Shown here: piece by piece, positions 6,976 to 14,064 of the stretch | Numbering within the stretch: the first letter of the stretch is position 1 | How the letters are laid out: each line of letters starts with the position of its first letter | Source of the DNA: JBCBJX01 sp038522735 | GTDB lineage: Bacteria; Pseudomonadota; Alphaproteobacteria; Caulobacterales; Parvularculaceae | Length of the DNA: 15,188 nt | Direction of reading: 5' to 3' | Assembly (NCBI GenBank): GCA_038522735.1 | Contig: JBCBJX010000082.1 | Coordinates: forward strand, 1 to 15,188 | Position numbers and translations under genes: made by a program | The notes under the pieces: model-generated | The model's input: the letters and a program-made list of their open reading frames with translations, nothing else | The model's database searches: none | Told to the model about the DNA's origin: nothing

Positions 6976-7536
6976 TCACTGTGCGGGATTGAAGCCGCCC
7001 TGCTTCAGATAGCGAAGCTCCGCCGGCGTCGAACGCCGTCCGAGCAGCGCGTTGCGGTGGGGGAAGCGCCCGAAGCGGGCGATGATCGCGCGGTGGTGCA
7101 GGCTGTAGCTATTGAACTGCTCCGGCGGCATGCGTTCGCGATAGAACCGCACGCAGTCGTCCTGATCGCTCAACGCTTCTGAATGCATGAACGGCATGTA
7201 GACGAAGCTCCGTCGTTCAGGCGGTAGAAGAATATCCTTATCAAGACGGATCAGCCGCCGCGCGACCCTCAGAGCCTCAGCGTCATTTCGGAAGGCTGTT
7301 GCGGAGCCCCGGTTCAGGTTTCGCGTGAACTGATCGATGAGGAGGATAAGGGCGAGGCCGGAGCCTGCATCCTCCGCCCACGCTCTGAATTGGCCCCGCT
7401 CCGCGGCGGCGTGGAGAGCGGCGTAGCGGCGGCGGATCTCGGCGTCGAAGCGCGGGCCGCCGCGGAACCAGCTCGCCGGGCCCGCCTCAACGAACCAGAA
7501 GCGCAGGACGTCGCGGGCGGCGAGGGCGGTCGCCAC
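6976..7536 (-). CDS. DUF924 family protein
   Basis: A 186-residue cytosolic protein of the DUF924 family, which has no established biochemical role and is predicted to be helical and TPR-like. Family marks are DVLRFWF near the N-terminus, WFRGGPRFDAEIRRRY, LALILLIDQFTRNLNRG, and YMPFMHSEALSDQD near the middle. The length is normal. The start is a GTG at 7536, only 5 nt after the atpF stop, with no good Shine-Dalgarno of its own. It is therefore probably translated by coupling at the tail of the ATP synthase Fo operon. That link may be only genomic convenience; nothing in the sequence ties it to ATP synthase. It ends beside the REP-like element. Confidence 0.9.
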   Translation of the reverse strand: MATALAARDVLRFWFVEAGPASWFRGGPRFDAEIRRRYAALHAAAERGQFRAWAEDAGSGLALILLIDQFTRNLNRGSATAFRNDAEALRVARRLIRLDKDILLPPERRSFVYMPFMHSEALSDQDDCVRFYRERMPPEQFNSYSLHHRAIIARFGRFPHRNALLGRRSTPAELRYLKQGGFNPAQ

Positions 7537-7541
7537 CCAAA

Positions 7542-8129
7542 TCAGTTCAGCTTGCCGCGCACTTCGCCGATGGCGCGGTCGACAAGCGCGTTCTGCGCCG
7601 AGGCGTCCATGCGGTCACGGATGATCTCCTCGGCCGCGGCTGCGGCGAGTTCGGCGGTTTTGCCGCGCACCTCGGCGAGCGCCTGCTCTTCAGCGCGCGC
7701 GATCTTTGCTTCGGCGGCCTTCGTGCGGCGCTCCAGCTGCTCGGTCAGCTTCTCGCGAGCGTCCTGTTCGAGGCGCTTCGCGTCCCGCTTCGCCTGCTCG
7801 ATGATGTCTTCGGCTTCCGTCTCTGCGTCCTGCTGGCGGCGCTGATAGCGGGCGAGCAGCTCCTGCGCTTCTTCCCGAAGACGGCGGGCCTTGTCGAGTT
7901 CGTCGGCGATGTTCTGGGCGCGCTTGTCCAGCATGCCGGCGAGCTGTTTGAAGACGCCGCGCGACACCGCGAAAGCGATCACGATGACGAAGGCGAGGCC
8001 GACCCAGAAGCCGGCGTCTTCCAGCGGGTTGTAGGCCCCGCCATGATCGTCGGAGGTCGCTTCGGCGAGTTCTTCGGTCAGGTCGGTTTCGCCGTGTCCG
8101 TCGCCATGGTCCTGCAGGATGATCAGCAT
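7542..8129 (-). CDS. atpF: ATP synthase Fo subunit b
   Basis: Subunit b is one of two stator stalk proteins that hold F1 against the rotating c ring. The product has 195 residues. A His/Asp/Glu-rich N-terminus of about 35 residues precedes a single membrane segment (FWVGLAFVIVIAFAV). A long charged coiled coil then runs to the C-terminus and binds F1-delta. It lies 11 nt downstream of the b' gene, whose TAA stop is part of the TAAGGA Shine-Dalgarno for this gene. Having separate b and b' is the arrangement of alphaproteobacteria, photosynthetic bacteria and chloroplasts. The longer N-terminus, together with its position as the second b gene, identifies it as b rather than b'. The acidic pre-membrane extension is unusual in E. 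coli-type b but common in alphaproteobacteria. Confidence 0.95.
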   Translation of the reverse strand: MLIILQDHGDGHGETDLTEELAEATSDDHGGAYNPLEDAGFWVGLAFVIVIAFAVSRGVFKQLAGMLDKRAQNIADELDKARRLREEAQELLARYQRRQQDAETEAEDIIEQAKRDAKRLEQDAREKLTEQLERRTKAAEAKIARAEEQALAEVRGKTAELAAAAAEEIIRDRMDASAQNALVDRAIGEVRGKLN

Positions 8130-8140
8130 GGGGACGTTCC

Positions 8141-8677
8141 TTATGCGTCCGCCGCGTTAACGGCGCGTTTCACGGCGTCGTCGCTCGGCGTTTCTTCAAT
8201 GAGGGCTGCGACGAGAGCCCCGGCGACGTCCGTCGCCGCGGCGCGCACCGCCTCGCCGACGTTTTCCTGGGCCTTGGCGATGCGCTTTTCGGCTTCATCG
8301 ATCTTCGCCGCCAGCCGCTCTTCGGTCTCCGCCTGCATCTTGGCGATGTCCTCGTCGATGCCCTTGCGGGTCTCCGCGGCGATGGCCGACGCCTTCGCCT
8401 TGGCGTCGGCGAGGGCCTGCTCATAGGCGCGCTCGGCGGCTTCGGCTTCGGCGTTCAGCTCCGCCGCCGCGTCGAGATCGGCAGCGATGCGGTCCGAACG
8501 CTCCTCGATCACGCCGCCGATGCTCGGCAGGGCGATCGACGACATGAACCAGTAGAGGACGCCGAAGGTGACGATCAGCCAGAAGATCTGGCTCGCATAG
8601 GTCGAGGTGTCGAGCTGCGGCAGGCCGCCGGACGCGGCTTCCTCGGCGGCGAGAAGGGCGGTCGTGAGAACGCTCAT
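8141..8677 (-). CDS. atpF': ATP synthase Fo subunit b' (second stator b-type subunit)
   Basis: Subunit b' pairs with b as a heterodimeric stator stalk. The product has 178 residues. An N-terminal stretch ends in the family mark GLPQLDTSTYASQIFWL, followed by a single membrane span (IFWLIVTFGVLYWFM) and ALPSIGGVIEERSDRI. A long Ala/Glu/Lys coiled coil comes next. The start ATG has GGAG 7 nt upstream. It follows atpE after a 130-nt gap containing two strong hairpins and overlaps none of its neighbours. Names differ between databases (atpF', atpF2, atpG, atpX). The pre-membrane GLPQLD motif is what distinguishes b' from b. Confidence 0.95.
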   Translation of the reverse strand: MSVLTTALLAAEEAASGGLPQLDTSTYASQIFWLIVTFGVLYWFMSSIALPSIGGVIEERSDRIAADLDAAAELNAEAEAAERAYEQALADAKAKASAIAAETRKGIDEDIAKMQAETEERLAAKIDEAEKRIAKAQENVGEAVRAAATDVAGALVAALIEETPSDDAVKRAVNAADA

Positions 8678-8740
8678 GGCCTGTCTCCAGGGCCTTGCGC
8701 GCGTTTAAGGGCGCGGTCGGCCGACGTCTTCAGAAAGCTC

Positions 8741-8800
8741 GGGCTCGCCGCGCATCGCGCCGAGCCCCGCGTTTCGTCAGCGGACGCGAGATGCGTCCGC
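8741..8800 (-). other. Two intercistronic hairpins after atpE
   Basis: GCGGACGC-GAGAT-GCGTCCGC (8780-8800, plus-strand reading) is a perfect 8-bp stem with a 5-nt loop, 7 nt after the atpE stop. A second, larger stem has outer arms GGGCTCG (8741-8747) and CGAGCCC (8761-8767) and inner arms GCGC/GCGC, with a 2-nt bulge. Neither is followed by a T-tract on the minus strand, so they look less like a full terminator than like structures that block 3' exonucleases or weaken read-through. The b' gene follows. Confidence 0.65.
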
Positions 8801-8807
8801 CCCTTCC

Positions 8808-9032
8808 TCAACCGAAGAGGATGAGGAACGAGATGAGGAGGCCGAAGAGGCCCGTCGCTTCCGTCAGCGCGAAGGTGAGGAAGAGCGAGCCCTGCTGGCT
8901 CGGCGCGGCCGACGGGTTGCGCAGGGCGCCCGACATGAAGTTGCCGAAGATGATGCCGAGGCCGACGCCGACGCCTGCGAGCGGCAGGGTGGCGAGACCG
9001 GCTCCGATGTATTTCGCGGCTTCCGCGTCCAT
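8808..9032 (-). CDS. atpE: ATP synthase Fo subunit c (proton-carrying ring subunit)
   Basis: Subunit c forms the rotor ring that carries protons through the membrane. The 74-residue protein is a hairpin of two membrane helices. Helix 1 has the Gly-rich packing motif AGVGVGLG (19-26). The polar loop is RNP at 38-40, which contacts F1. Helix 2 carries the essential carboxylate Glu58 in FALTEATGLFG, followed by LLISFLILF. I see no extra polar residues typical of sodium-type rings, so a proton ring is likely. Start ATG 9032 has a very good AAAGGAG Shine-Dalgarno 8 nt upstream. Hairpins flank the cistron on both sides, as expected for a gene whose product is needed in many copies per complex. Confidence 0.98.
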   Translation of the reverse strand: MDAEAAKYIGAGLATLPLAGVGVGLGIIFGNFMSGALRNPSAAPSQQGSLFLTFALTEATGLFGLLISFLILFG

Positions 9033-9098
9033 GTTCCGTACTCCTTTGAAAATCGTTGTGTTGGTTGGTTGGCGGTCTGAGATCCCGGTCGCCCGGGA
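9033..9098 (-). promoter_or_regulatory. atpE translation leader: tetraloop hairpin, G-poor tract and strong Shine-Dalgarno
   Basis: Reading the minus strand, the leader starts with TCCCGG-GCGA-CCGGGA (9098-9083), a perfect stem closed by a GNRA tetraloop. A C/A-rich tract with almost no G and little pairing potential follows (around 9073-9054, CCAACCAACCAACACAACG), then GATTTTC, then AAAGGAG 8 nt before the start codon. E. coli atpE also has a special leader that raises its translation. A similar role here is inferred. Confidence 0.55.
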
Positions 9099-9110
9099 AG
9101 CGGGGCGGCG

Positions 9111-9929
9111 TCAGTGCGCCGGGTGGAGAGCGTCCTTGATGTAGATCGTCGTGAGGATCGCGAAAACGTAGGCCTGAAGGCCCGCGACGAGGATTTCGAG
9201 CACCGTCATCGCGGATGTCGCCGCGAGGGCGACCAGCGCGCCGAGGAAGCCGACGCCGCCGACCGCGAGGAGCGAGGCGACGAAACCGCCGAAGACTTTC
9301 AACAGCGTATGGCCGGCGAACATGTTCGCGAACAGACGCACGGACAGGCTGATCGGTCGCGACAGGAACGAGACGATCTCGATCGGCGTCACGAGAAGAT
9401 ACATCGGGAGCGGCACGCCGGAGGGGACGAACAGCTTCAGGAAGCCGAGGCCGTTCTTCACGAGGCCGACTATCAGCACGAGGCCGATCGAAAGACAGGC
9501 CAGGAAGAAGGTGACGATGATGTGGCTCGTCGGCGTAAAGGTGTGGAATTCGTGGGCGATGCCCGGAACCGTCGGCAGGAGGCCGAACGCGTTCGTCAGC
9601 AAGATGAAGAGAAAGAGCGTGAAGACGAACGGGAAGAACGGTTTGCCCTCGTCGCCGAGGAGGTCGCGCATCATGCCGGAGACGAACTCGTAGACCATCT
9701 CCGCCATCGACTGGACGCGGGAGGGGATGAGCGCCCGCCCGCGCGAAGCCGCTGTGAAGAACGCGATCGCGACGGCGACAGCGATCGTCATCCAGAGCGA
9801 TGAGTTCGTGAAGGAGATGTCGATCGAGTCGAAGAGGCGCAGGTTCACGATCCGGAGGATCTCGAACTGCTCCATCGGCCCGGCCGCAATCGGCTGCGGA
9901 ACCGTCGGGAGCCCGTTAAATCCGTTCAC
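9111..9929 (-). CDS. atpB: ATP synthase Fo subunit a (proton channel)
   Basis: Subunit a forms the two proton half-channels beside the c ring in the inner membrane. The product has 272 residues and several hydrophobic spans, at roughly 45-60, 98-118, 135-156, 175-190, 205-235 and 240-262. The essential arginine is Arg198 in SLSVRLFANMFAGH, and the family C-terminal helix motif ILVAGLQAYVFAILTTIYI is intact. The start is a GTG at 9929 that overlaps the atpI stop (GTGA), so translation is coupled, with GAGG a few bases upstream. A 78-nt structured leader separates it from atpE downstream. Confidence 0.97.
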   Translation of the reverse strand: MNGFNGLPTVPQPIAAGPMEQFEILRIVNLRLFDSIDISFTNSSLWMTIAVAVAIAFFTAASRGRALIPSRVQSMAEMVYEFVSGMMRDLLGDEGKPFFPFVFTLFLFILLTNAFGLLPTVPGIAHEFHTFTPTSHIIVTFFLACLSIGLVLIVGLVKNGLGFLKLFVPSGVPLPMYLLVTPIEIVSFLSRPISLSVRLFANMFAGHTLLKVFGGFVASLLAVGGVGFLGALVALAATSAMTVLEILVAGLQAYVFAILTTIYIKDALHPAH

Positions 9930-10318
9930 GCCTCACCTCGTCCTGCGGGCGGACCCGCCTCACTGTCGTCCTGCGCTGCGCCGTCTTGCGCCTCGTCGGA
10001 CATCTGCGTCATGCCGCGGCGGACATTCAAAAACCCCGCCGCCATCCCGATCCCGAAGCCGATGAGAACGCCCAGCGGCGAGGTCCCGGCGAAAGTGTCG
10101 AACCCGAACCCGAGGCCGACCCCGACGAACAAGGCCGCGACCAGCTCGGTCGCGATCTTGAATCCGACCCCCATTCCGCTGCCGGAACTCGGGGCTCCGC
10201 CGTCTCCTCCGCATACGCCTTTAGAAGCCGAGCGCCGGCTGGCGCGGGCCTCTTCCAGGCGTTTCGCGAACGCGTCGAGCGAGGGCGGGTCGGACGGGGT
10301 GTCGTGGTCGTCCGCCAT
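9926..10318 (-). CDS. atpI: ATP synthase accessory protein AtpI (AtpI/AtpZ-type)
   Basis: This 130-residue membrane protein opens the Fo operon. After a polar, Ser/Gly-rich N-terminus of about 48 residues there are two membrane segments, FKIATELVAALFVGVGLGFGFD (about 53-74) and PLGVLIGFGIGMAAGFLNV (about 81-99). An acidic, Ala/Gly-rich tail follows. The two-helix hairpin with GxGxGxxxD fits the AtpI/AtpZ family, which helps assemble the c ring or is involved in Mg/Ca handling, depending on the study. It is not part of the mature enzyme in most bacteria. Start ATG 10318 has GGAGAG upstream. The C-terminus overlaps the atpB start by 4 nt. Confidence 0.88.
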   Translation of the reverse strand: MADDHDTPSDPPSLDAFAKRLEEARASRRSASKGVCGGDGGAPSSGSGMGVGFKIATELVAALFVGVGLGFGFDTFAGTSPLGVLIGFGIGMAAGFLNVRRGMTQMSDEAQDGAAQDDSEAGPPAGRGEA

Positions 10319-10372
10319 GGGCGAGCTCTCCGCAAGGCCCGGGAAACCCGGAACCCCGCAAAAATCGCGCGG

Positions 10373-10401
10373 ACCCTATCCATGGCCGCTATGGGCGTCA
10401 A
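10373..10401 (-). promoter_or_regulatory. Candidate promoter of the atp (Fo) operon
   Basis: On the minus strand TTGACG (10401-10396) and TAGGGT (10378-10373) are 17 bp apart, a good housekeeping promoter layout for an alphaproteobacterium. Transcription would start near 10366 and give a leader of about 48 nt before atpI. It lies in the 146-nt gap after smc, the only sizeable gap upstream of the operon. Confidence 0.55.
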
Positions 10402-10449
10402 GAAACGGCGACCGTTGCTTAAGGCGCTGTTTTTTCTGGGCTTCCGGGC

Positions 10450-10473
10450 GCCGAATGCGGCCGGCTATTCGGC
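10450..10473 (-). other. Stem-loop overlapping the smc stop codon
   Basis: GCCGAAT (10450-10456) and ATTCGGC (10467-10473) form a perfect 7-bp stem with a 10-nt GC-rich loop that is itself largely palindromic (GGCCGGC-like). The smc TAG stop lies within it. The minus-strand sequence that follows is A-rich, not T-rich, so this is not a classical intrinsic terminator. It could still slow or protect the end of the smc message. Confidence 0.4.
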
Positions 10474-13400
10474 TGCGACAAGTTGTTCTGCCCGCGTCAG
10501 GTCGACCGAGACGAGCCGGCTCACCCCCCGCTCGACCATCGTCACCCCGTAGAGCCGGTCCATGCGCGACATGGTGAGGGCATGGTGGGTGATGATGATG
10601 AAACGCGTCGAGGCGGTCGCGGCCATCTCATGGAGAAGCATGCAGAAGCGCTCGACGTTCGCATCGTCGAGCGGCGCGTCGACCTCGTCGAGGACGCAGA
10701 CCGGCGCCGGATTGACGAGAAACACCGCGAAAATAAGGGCCGACGCCGTCAGCGCCTGCTCCCCGCCCGACATGAGCGCCATGGAGGAGAGCTTCTTGCC
10801 CGGCGGCGAAGCGAAGATCTCAAGGCCGGCTTCCAGAGGGTCCTCGGCGTCGACGAGGCGCAGCTCGGCGCGGCCGCCGCCGAAGAGCTTCTCAAACAGC
10901 TGGCGGAAATTCGCGTCCACCTTCTCGAAGGCCTCGATCAGCTTCGCGCGGCCGTCCCTGTTGAGGGTGGAGATGGCGCCCCGCAGCTTTCGCACCGCCT
11001 CGTCGCAGTCCTCGCGTTCGGAGAGGATGTCGTCGAGACGCTGGGCGATTTCGGCGCTTTCTTCTTCGGCGCGGAGGTTCACCGCGCCGAGGCGGTCTCG
11101 GTCCCGCTTGGCTTTTTCAAGGTCTTCCTCGAGCGTCTCGCGTTCGGGGAGGTCGGCGTCGGGCTCGAGGCCGGCGGCCGCGACAAGGGATTGCGGGTCG
11201 CCGTCGCTGAGGGCGCGGGCCTCCTCCTCCGTCGTCTGAAGGCGGGCGAGGGCGGCTTCGTGCTCAGCCTCGCGCCGGGCGCGGCGCTCGCGCGCCTCCA
11301 TGCGGGCGTCTTCGGCGGCGGCGACGGCGCTTTCGGCGGTTTGCGCGTTCTCCCGCGCCTGAGACAGCGCCGCTTCGGCGGCGCCGCGCAGGCCGTCGAC
11401 CTCGGCGAGGCGCGTTTCGGCGGCGGCGGCGCGCTCTTCCATAGCGGCGGGCGCGGCGCGGGCGGTCTCCAGGGCCAGGGTGATGTCCGCGGTTCGGGTC
11501 TCCAGCCCCTCGACCCGCTCGGCCGCGTCCTCGGCGCGGCGCGACCACGAGGCGATCTGGCTTGCAACCTCCTCCATCCGTGTGCGGCGGGTTTCAGCTT
11601 CCCGGCCGAGGGCGGCTGAAACGGCCCGCAGCTCCGCCGCCTCGCCACGCAGCCTGGCGACGCCCGACCGGGCGGCCTCGGCGTCGGCCTTCAGCGCTGC
11701 ATTTTCGGGGATGAGCTCGGCGTTGGCGGCGGCCTGTTTCGCCTCGGCGACCGAGGCGGCGCAGTCGACGGCGATCTGAGTGTGAGCGTCCTCCGCGGAC
11801 TGAATGCGGGCGGCGGCGCGTTCGGCTTCGCGGGTCGCATCGGCGTGTTTCAGGCGCGTCGCGTCGACCTCCCGGCGGGCGGCGGCGACGGCGCGCGCTC
11901 CGCCTTCGGCGGCGGCGGCGGCGTCCCGGCGGAGCGCGCTTCGCTCCTGATAGACCCGCCGCGCCCGGTCGCAAAGGACGGTGGCGGCGTCTGCGTCCTC
12001 CTGCAGGGCGGCGAGGCGGTTGCGCTGCTCAAGGCGGACCGCGGCGGCGGTGCGGGCGTCGGCGCGGGAGACGTACCCGTCCCATCGCCAAAGATCGCCT
12101 TCCTTCGAGACGAGGCGCTGGCCGGGCGCGAGCAGCGACTGCAGCGCGCCGCCGAGCTCCGCGGGGGCGACGCCGATTGCGGCAAGCCGCCGGCGCAACT
12201 GAAGGGGCGCGCGGACGTGGGCGGACAGGGGCTCCGCCTGCGCCGGCAGATGAGCCGGGGCGGGGTTTCGGCCGTGATCGGACCAGGAATTCGGCGCTTC
12301 GCTTTCGGTTGAGGCCATAAGTTCGTCGCCAAGGGCGGCGGCGAGGGCGTTCTCATAGCCAGGGGCGACGGTGATGTCCTCGATGAGGGCGGGGAAATCG
12401 GCGTCTGCGCCGTCGCGGATGAGTTCCGACAGGGCGTCGATCTCGGCGTCCAGCTTGATCCGCCGCTTTTCCAGATCGCGCAGTTCGCCCTCGGCCGCGT
12501 TCGTCGCGGCGTCGGAGGCGGCGAGGGCGTCGCGGGTCTCCGCGAGGCGTTCTTCGGTGGAGGCGAGGGCTGATTCTGCGCGGGCCTTTTCGCGGGCCGC
12601 GTTTTCCAGAACGTCCGTCGGCGGAGCGGCGTCGTGCGCCGCGGTGAGCACCATTTTGGCGTCGGCGAGGCGCTTCATCGCGGCGCCGGCGGCGCGGGCG
12701 GTGCTCGCGCGGGCGGCCGTCGCAGCCGCGCGGCGCTCGTCGAGGGCTGCGACGAGGGCGGATTTTTGCTCGAGTTCCGCCTCGCGTTCGGCGAGGCGTC
12801 GGGCGGCGGCCTCGCTCGCGGTGCGCGCTTCGGCGACGCGGTCGGCTTCAGAGCGCTCTTTTTCGTCGAGAGAAGCGGCCTCGTTCTTCAGGCTCGAGAG
12901 CGTCTCCAGGGCGTCGCCGGCGAGGCGTCGCTCGCGGGCGAGGTCGTCCGTAGTGCGCGCATGATCGGCGGCGAGGCGTTCGGCTTCGGCTTCGGAGCGC
13001 GCGATCTCCGCGGCGACCTCTCGGCGCTCGCGTTCGGCGGCGTCGCGCACGCCAGCCGCCTCGCGCGCGGCGTCCGCGGCCGGCTCGACGCCCGCCCGCG
13101 CCGCGTCCCGCGCCCCGATCGCCGCCGAAGCCGCCGCCGCCGCTTCGGACGCCGCCGCGATCGCGTCGTCGAGGGCTGTTTGCGCCGCTTCGACCTCAAG
13201 CCCCGCATCCCGCCAGCGCAGGAACGAAAGAAGCGCTTCCGCCGAGCGGATGTCCGCCGAGAGCGCCTTGTACTTCGCCGCCTGCCGGGCGGCGCGGGCG
13301 AGGGCGGTTTTCTGGGCTTCAAGCTCGCCGATGACGTCGTCGAGGCGGGCGAGATTTACTTCCGCGGCTTTCAGGCGGAGTTCCGATTCGCGGCGCCGGG

Positions 13401-13935
13401 CGTGAAGGCCCGCAATGCCGGCGGCCTCCTCGAGAATGCGCCGCCGGTTCTGGGGCTTCGCGTGGATGAGGTCGGAGACCTGGCCCTGCCGGACGAGGGC
13501 GGCGGAGTTCGCGCCGGAGGAGGCGTCGGCGAACAGCACCTGCACGTCCCGGGCGCGGACCTCCCGGCCGTTAACGCGGTAGAGCGAAGACGCCCCTTCC
13601 TCATGCCGGGTGATCCGGCGCGTCACCTCCAGCTCGGCTTCGTCGGATAAAGGCGCCGGCGCGTCGCGGTCAGGGTTGTTGAGGACGAGGCCGACCTCGG
13701 CCCAGTTGCGGGCGGGCCGCGAGCCGGCGCCGGAGAAGATGACGTCCTCCATGCCGGCGCCGCGAAGCGCCTTGGCCGAGTTCGCGCCCATCACCCAGCG
13801 CAGACCTTCCAGGAGGTTCGACTTCCCGCAGCCGTTCGGACCGACGACGCCGGTGAGGCCCGGACGGATCTCCATCTCCGTCGGCTCGACGAAGGACTTG
13901 AAGCCGGTGAGGCGGAGAGAAACGAATTCGACCAA
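10465..13935 (-). CDS. smc: Chromosome segregation ATPase SMC
   Basis: SMC is the ring-forming ATPase that, with ScpA and ScpB, organises and separates the chromosome. The product has 1156 residues, full length. The N-terminal head has GFKSFVEPTE (11-20), Walker A GPNGCGKS (32-39) and the Q-loop region VRQGQVSDL (148-156). Ala/Glu/Arg-rich coiled coils run to a compact hinge near 508-625 (PALIEDITVAPGYENALAAAL, then KEGDLWRWDGYV), and second coils return to the C-terminal head. That head carries the signature MSGGEQALTA (1055-1064), Walker B VCVLDEVDAP (about 1079-1088) and H-loop THH near 1116-1118. The start is TTG 13935: a stop codon lies 7 codons upstream in frame with no ATG or GTG between, and AGGA stands 9 nt before it. 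The gene is downstream of a DsbA-like gene, an order I recall from other alphaproteobacteria. Confidence 0.97.
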   Translation of the reverse strand: MVEFVSLRLTGFKSFVEPTEMEIRPGLTGVVGPNGCGKSNLLEGLRWVMGANSAKALRGAGMEDVIFSGAGSRPARNWAEVGLVLNNPDRDAPAPLSDEAELEVTRRITRHEEGASSLYRVNGREVRARDVQVLFADASSGANSAALVRQGQVSDLIHAKPQNRRRILEEAAGIAGLHARRRESELRLKAAEVNLARLDDVIGELEAQKTALARAARQAAKYKALSADIRSAEALLSFLRWRDAGLEVEAAQTALDDAIAAASEAAAAASAAIGARDAARAGVEPAADAAREAAGVRDAAERERREVAAEIARSEAEAERLAADHARTTDDLARERRLAGDALETLSSLKNEAASLDEKERSEADRVAEARTASEAAARRLAEREAELEQKSALVAALDERRAAATAARASTARAAGAAMKRLADAKMVLTAAHDAAPPTDVLENAAREKARAESALASTEERLAETRDALAASDAATNAAEGELRDLEKRRIKLDAEIDALSELIRDGADADFPALIEDITVAPGYENALAAALGDELMASTESEAPNSWSDHGRNPAPAHLPAQAEPLSAHVRAPLQLRRRLAAIGVAPAELGGALQSLLAPGQRLVSKEGDLWRWDGYVSRADARTAAAVRLEQRNRLAALQEDADAATVLCDRARRVYQERSALRRDAAAAAEGGARAVAAARREVDATRLKHADATREAERAAARIQSAEDAHTQIAVDCAASVAEAKQAAANAELIPENAALKADAEAARSGVARLRGEAAELRAVSAALGREAETRRTRMEEVASQIASWSRRAEDAAERVEGLETRTADITLALETARAAPAAMEERAAAAETRLAEVDGLRGAAEAALSQARENAQTAESAVAAAEDARMEARERRARREAEHEAALARLQTTEEEARALSDGDPQSLVAAAGLEPDADLPERETLEEDLEKAKRDRDRLGAVNLRAEEESAEIAQRLDDILSEREDCDEAVRKLRGAISTLNRDGRAKLIEAFEKVDANFRQLFEKLFGGGRAELRLVDAEDPLEAGLEIFASPPGKKLSSMALMSGGEQALTASALIFAVFLVNPAPVCVLDEVDAPLDDANVERFCMLLHEMAATASTRFIIITHHALTMSRMDRLYGVTMVERGVSRLVSVDLTRAEQLVAAE

Positions 13936-13983
13936 GGCGCGACATCCTGAACTTCAAACGCCGCTCCGATGAGCGCGCGTCGT

Positions 13984-14012
13984 TCATCATGTCAGATTCT
14001 GAGCGTGATCAA
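13984..14012 (-). promoter_or_regulatory. Weak candidate promoter for smc
   Basis: On the minus strand TTGATC (14012-14007) and TGATGA (13989-13984) are 17 bp apart, about 50 nt before the smc start. The -10 box is poor. Given the 129-nt gap after the DsbA-like gene, a separate smc promoter is plausible, but this is only a guess from spacing. Confidence 0.25.
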
Positions 14013-14030
14013 CGCGCCGCCACAAGAGGC

Positions 14031-14062
14031 GACCGACCCGGCCGCGGACCGACCCGGCCGCG
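14031..14062. repeat. Perfect tandem repeat of a 16-bp unit between the DsbA-like gene and smc
   Basis: GACCGACCCGGCCGCG occurs twice without a gap (14031-14046 and 14047-14062). Its CGGCCGCG end also pairs with CGCGGCCG inside the end of the DsbA-like gene (14071-14078), giving an 8-bp stem that encloses the stop codon. It may be a simple slippage duplication. The stem could stabilise the 3' end of the message, but no T-tract follows on the minus strand. Confidence 0.75.
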
Positions 14063-14064
14063 TT

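Noticed and set aside
9114..9803. 229-codon plus-strand frame opposite atpB
   Set aside because: Extremely charged (Asp/Glu/Arg/His) because it is the complement of membrane-helix codons of subunit a.
10402..10473. Intrinsic terminator at the end of smc
   Set aside because: A 7-bp stem is present, but the minus strand after it is A-rich rather than T-rich; the T-run on the plus strand comes before the stem. Kept only as a stem-loop.
10483..13650. Long plus-strand frames (378, 176 and 338 codons) opposite smc
   Set aside because: They mirror the Ala/Glu/Arg coiled-coil codons of smc and give low-complexity Gly/Ala/Arg/Val proteins. smc itself is intact with all ATPase motifs.
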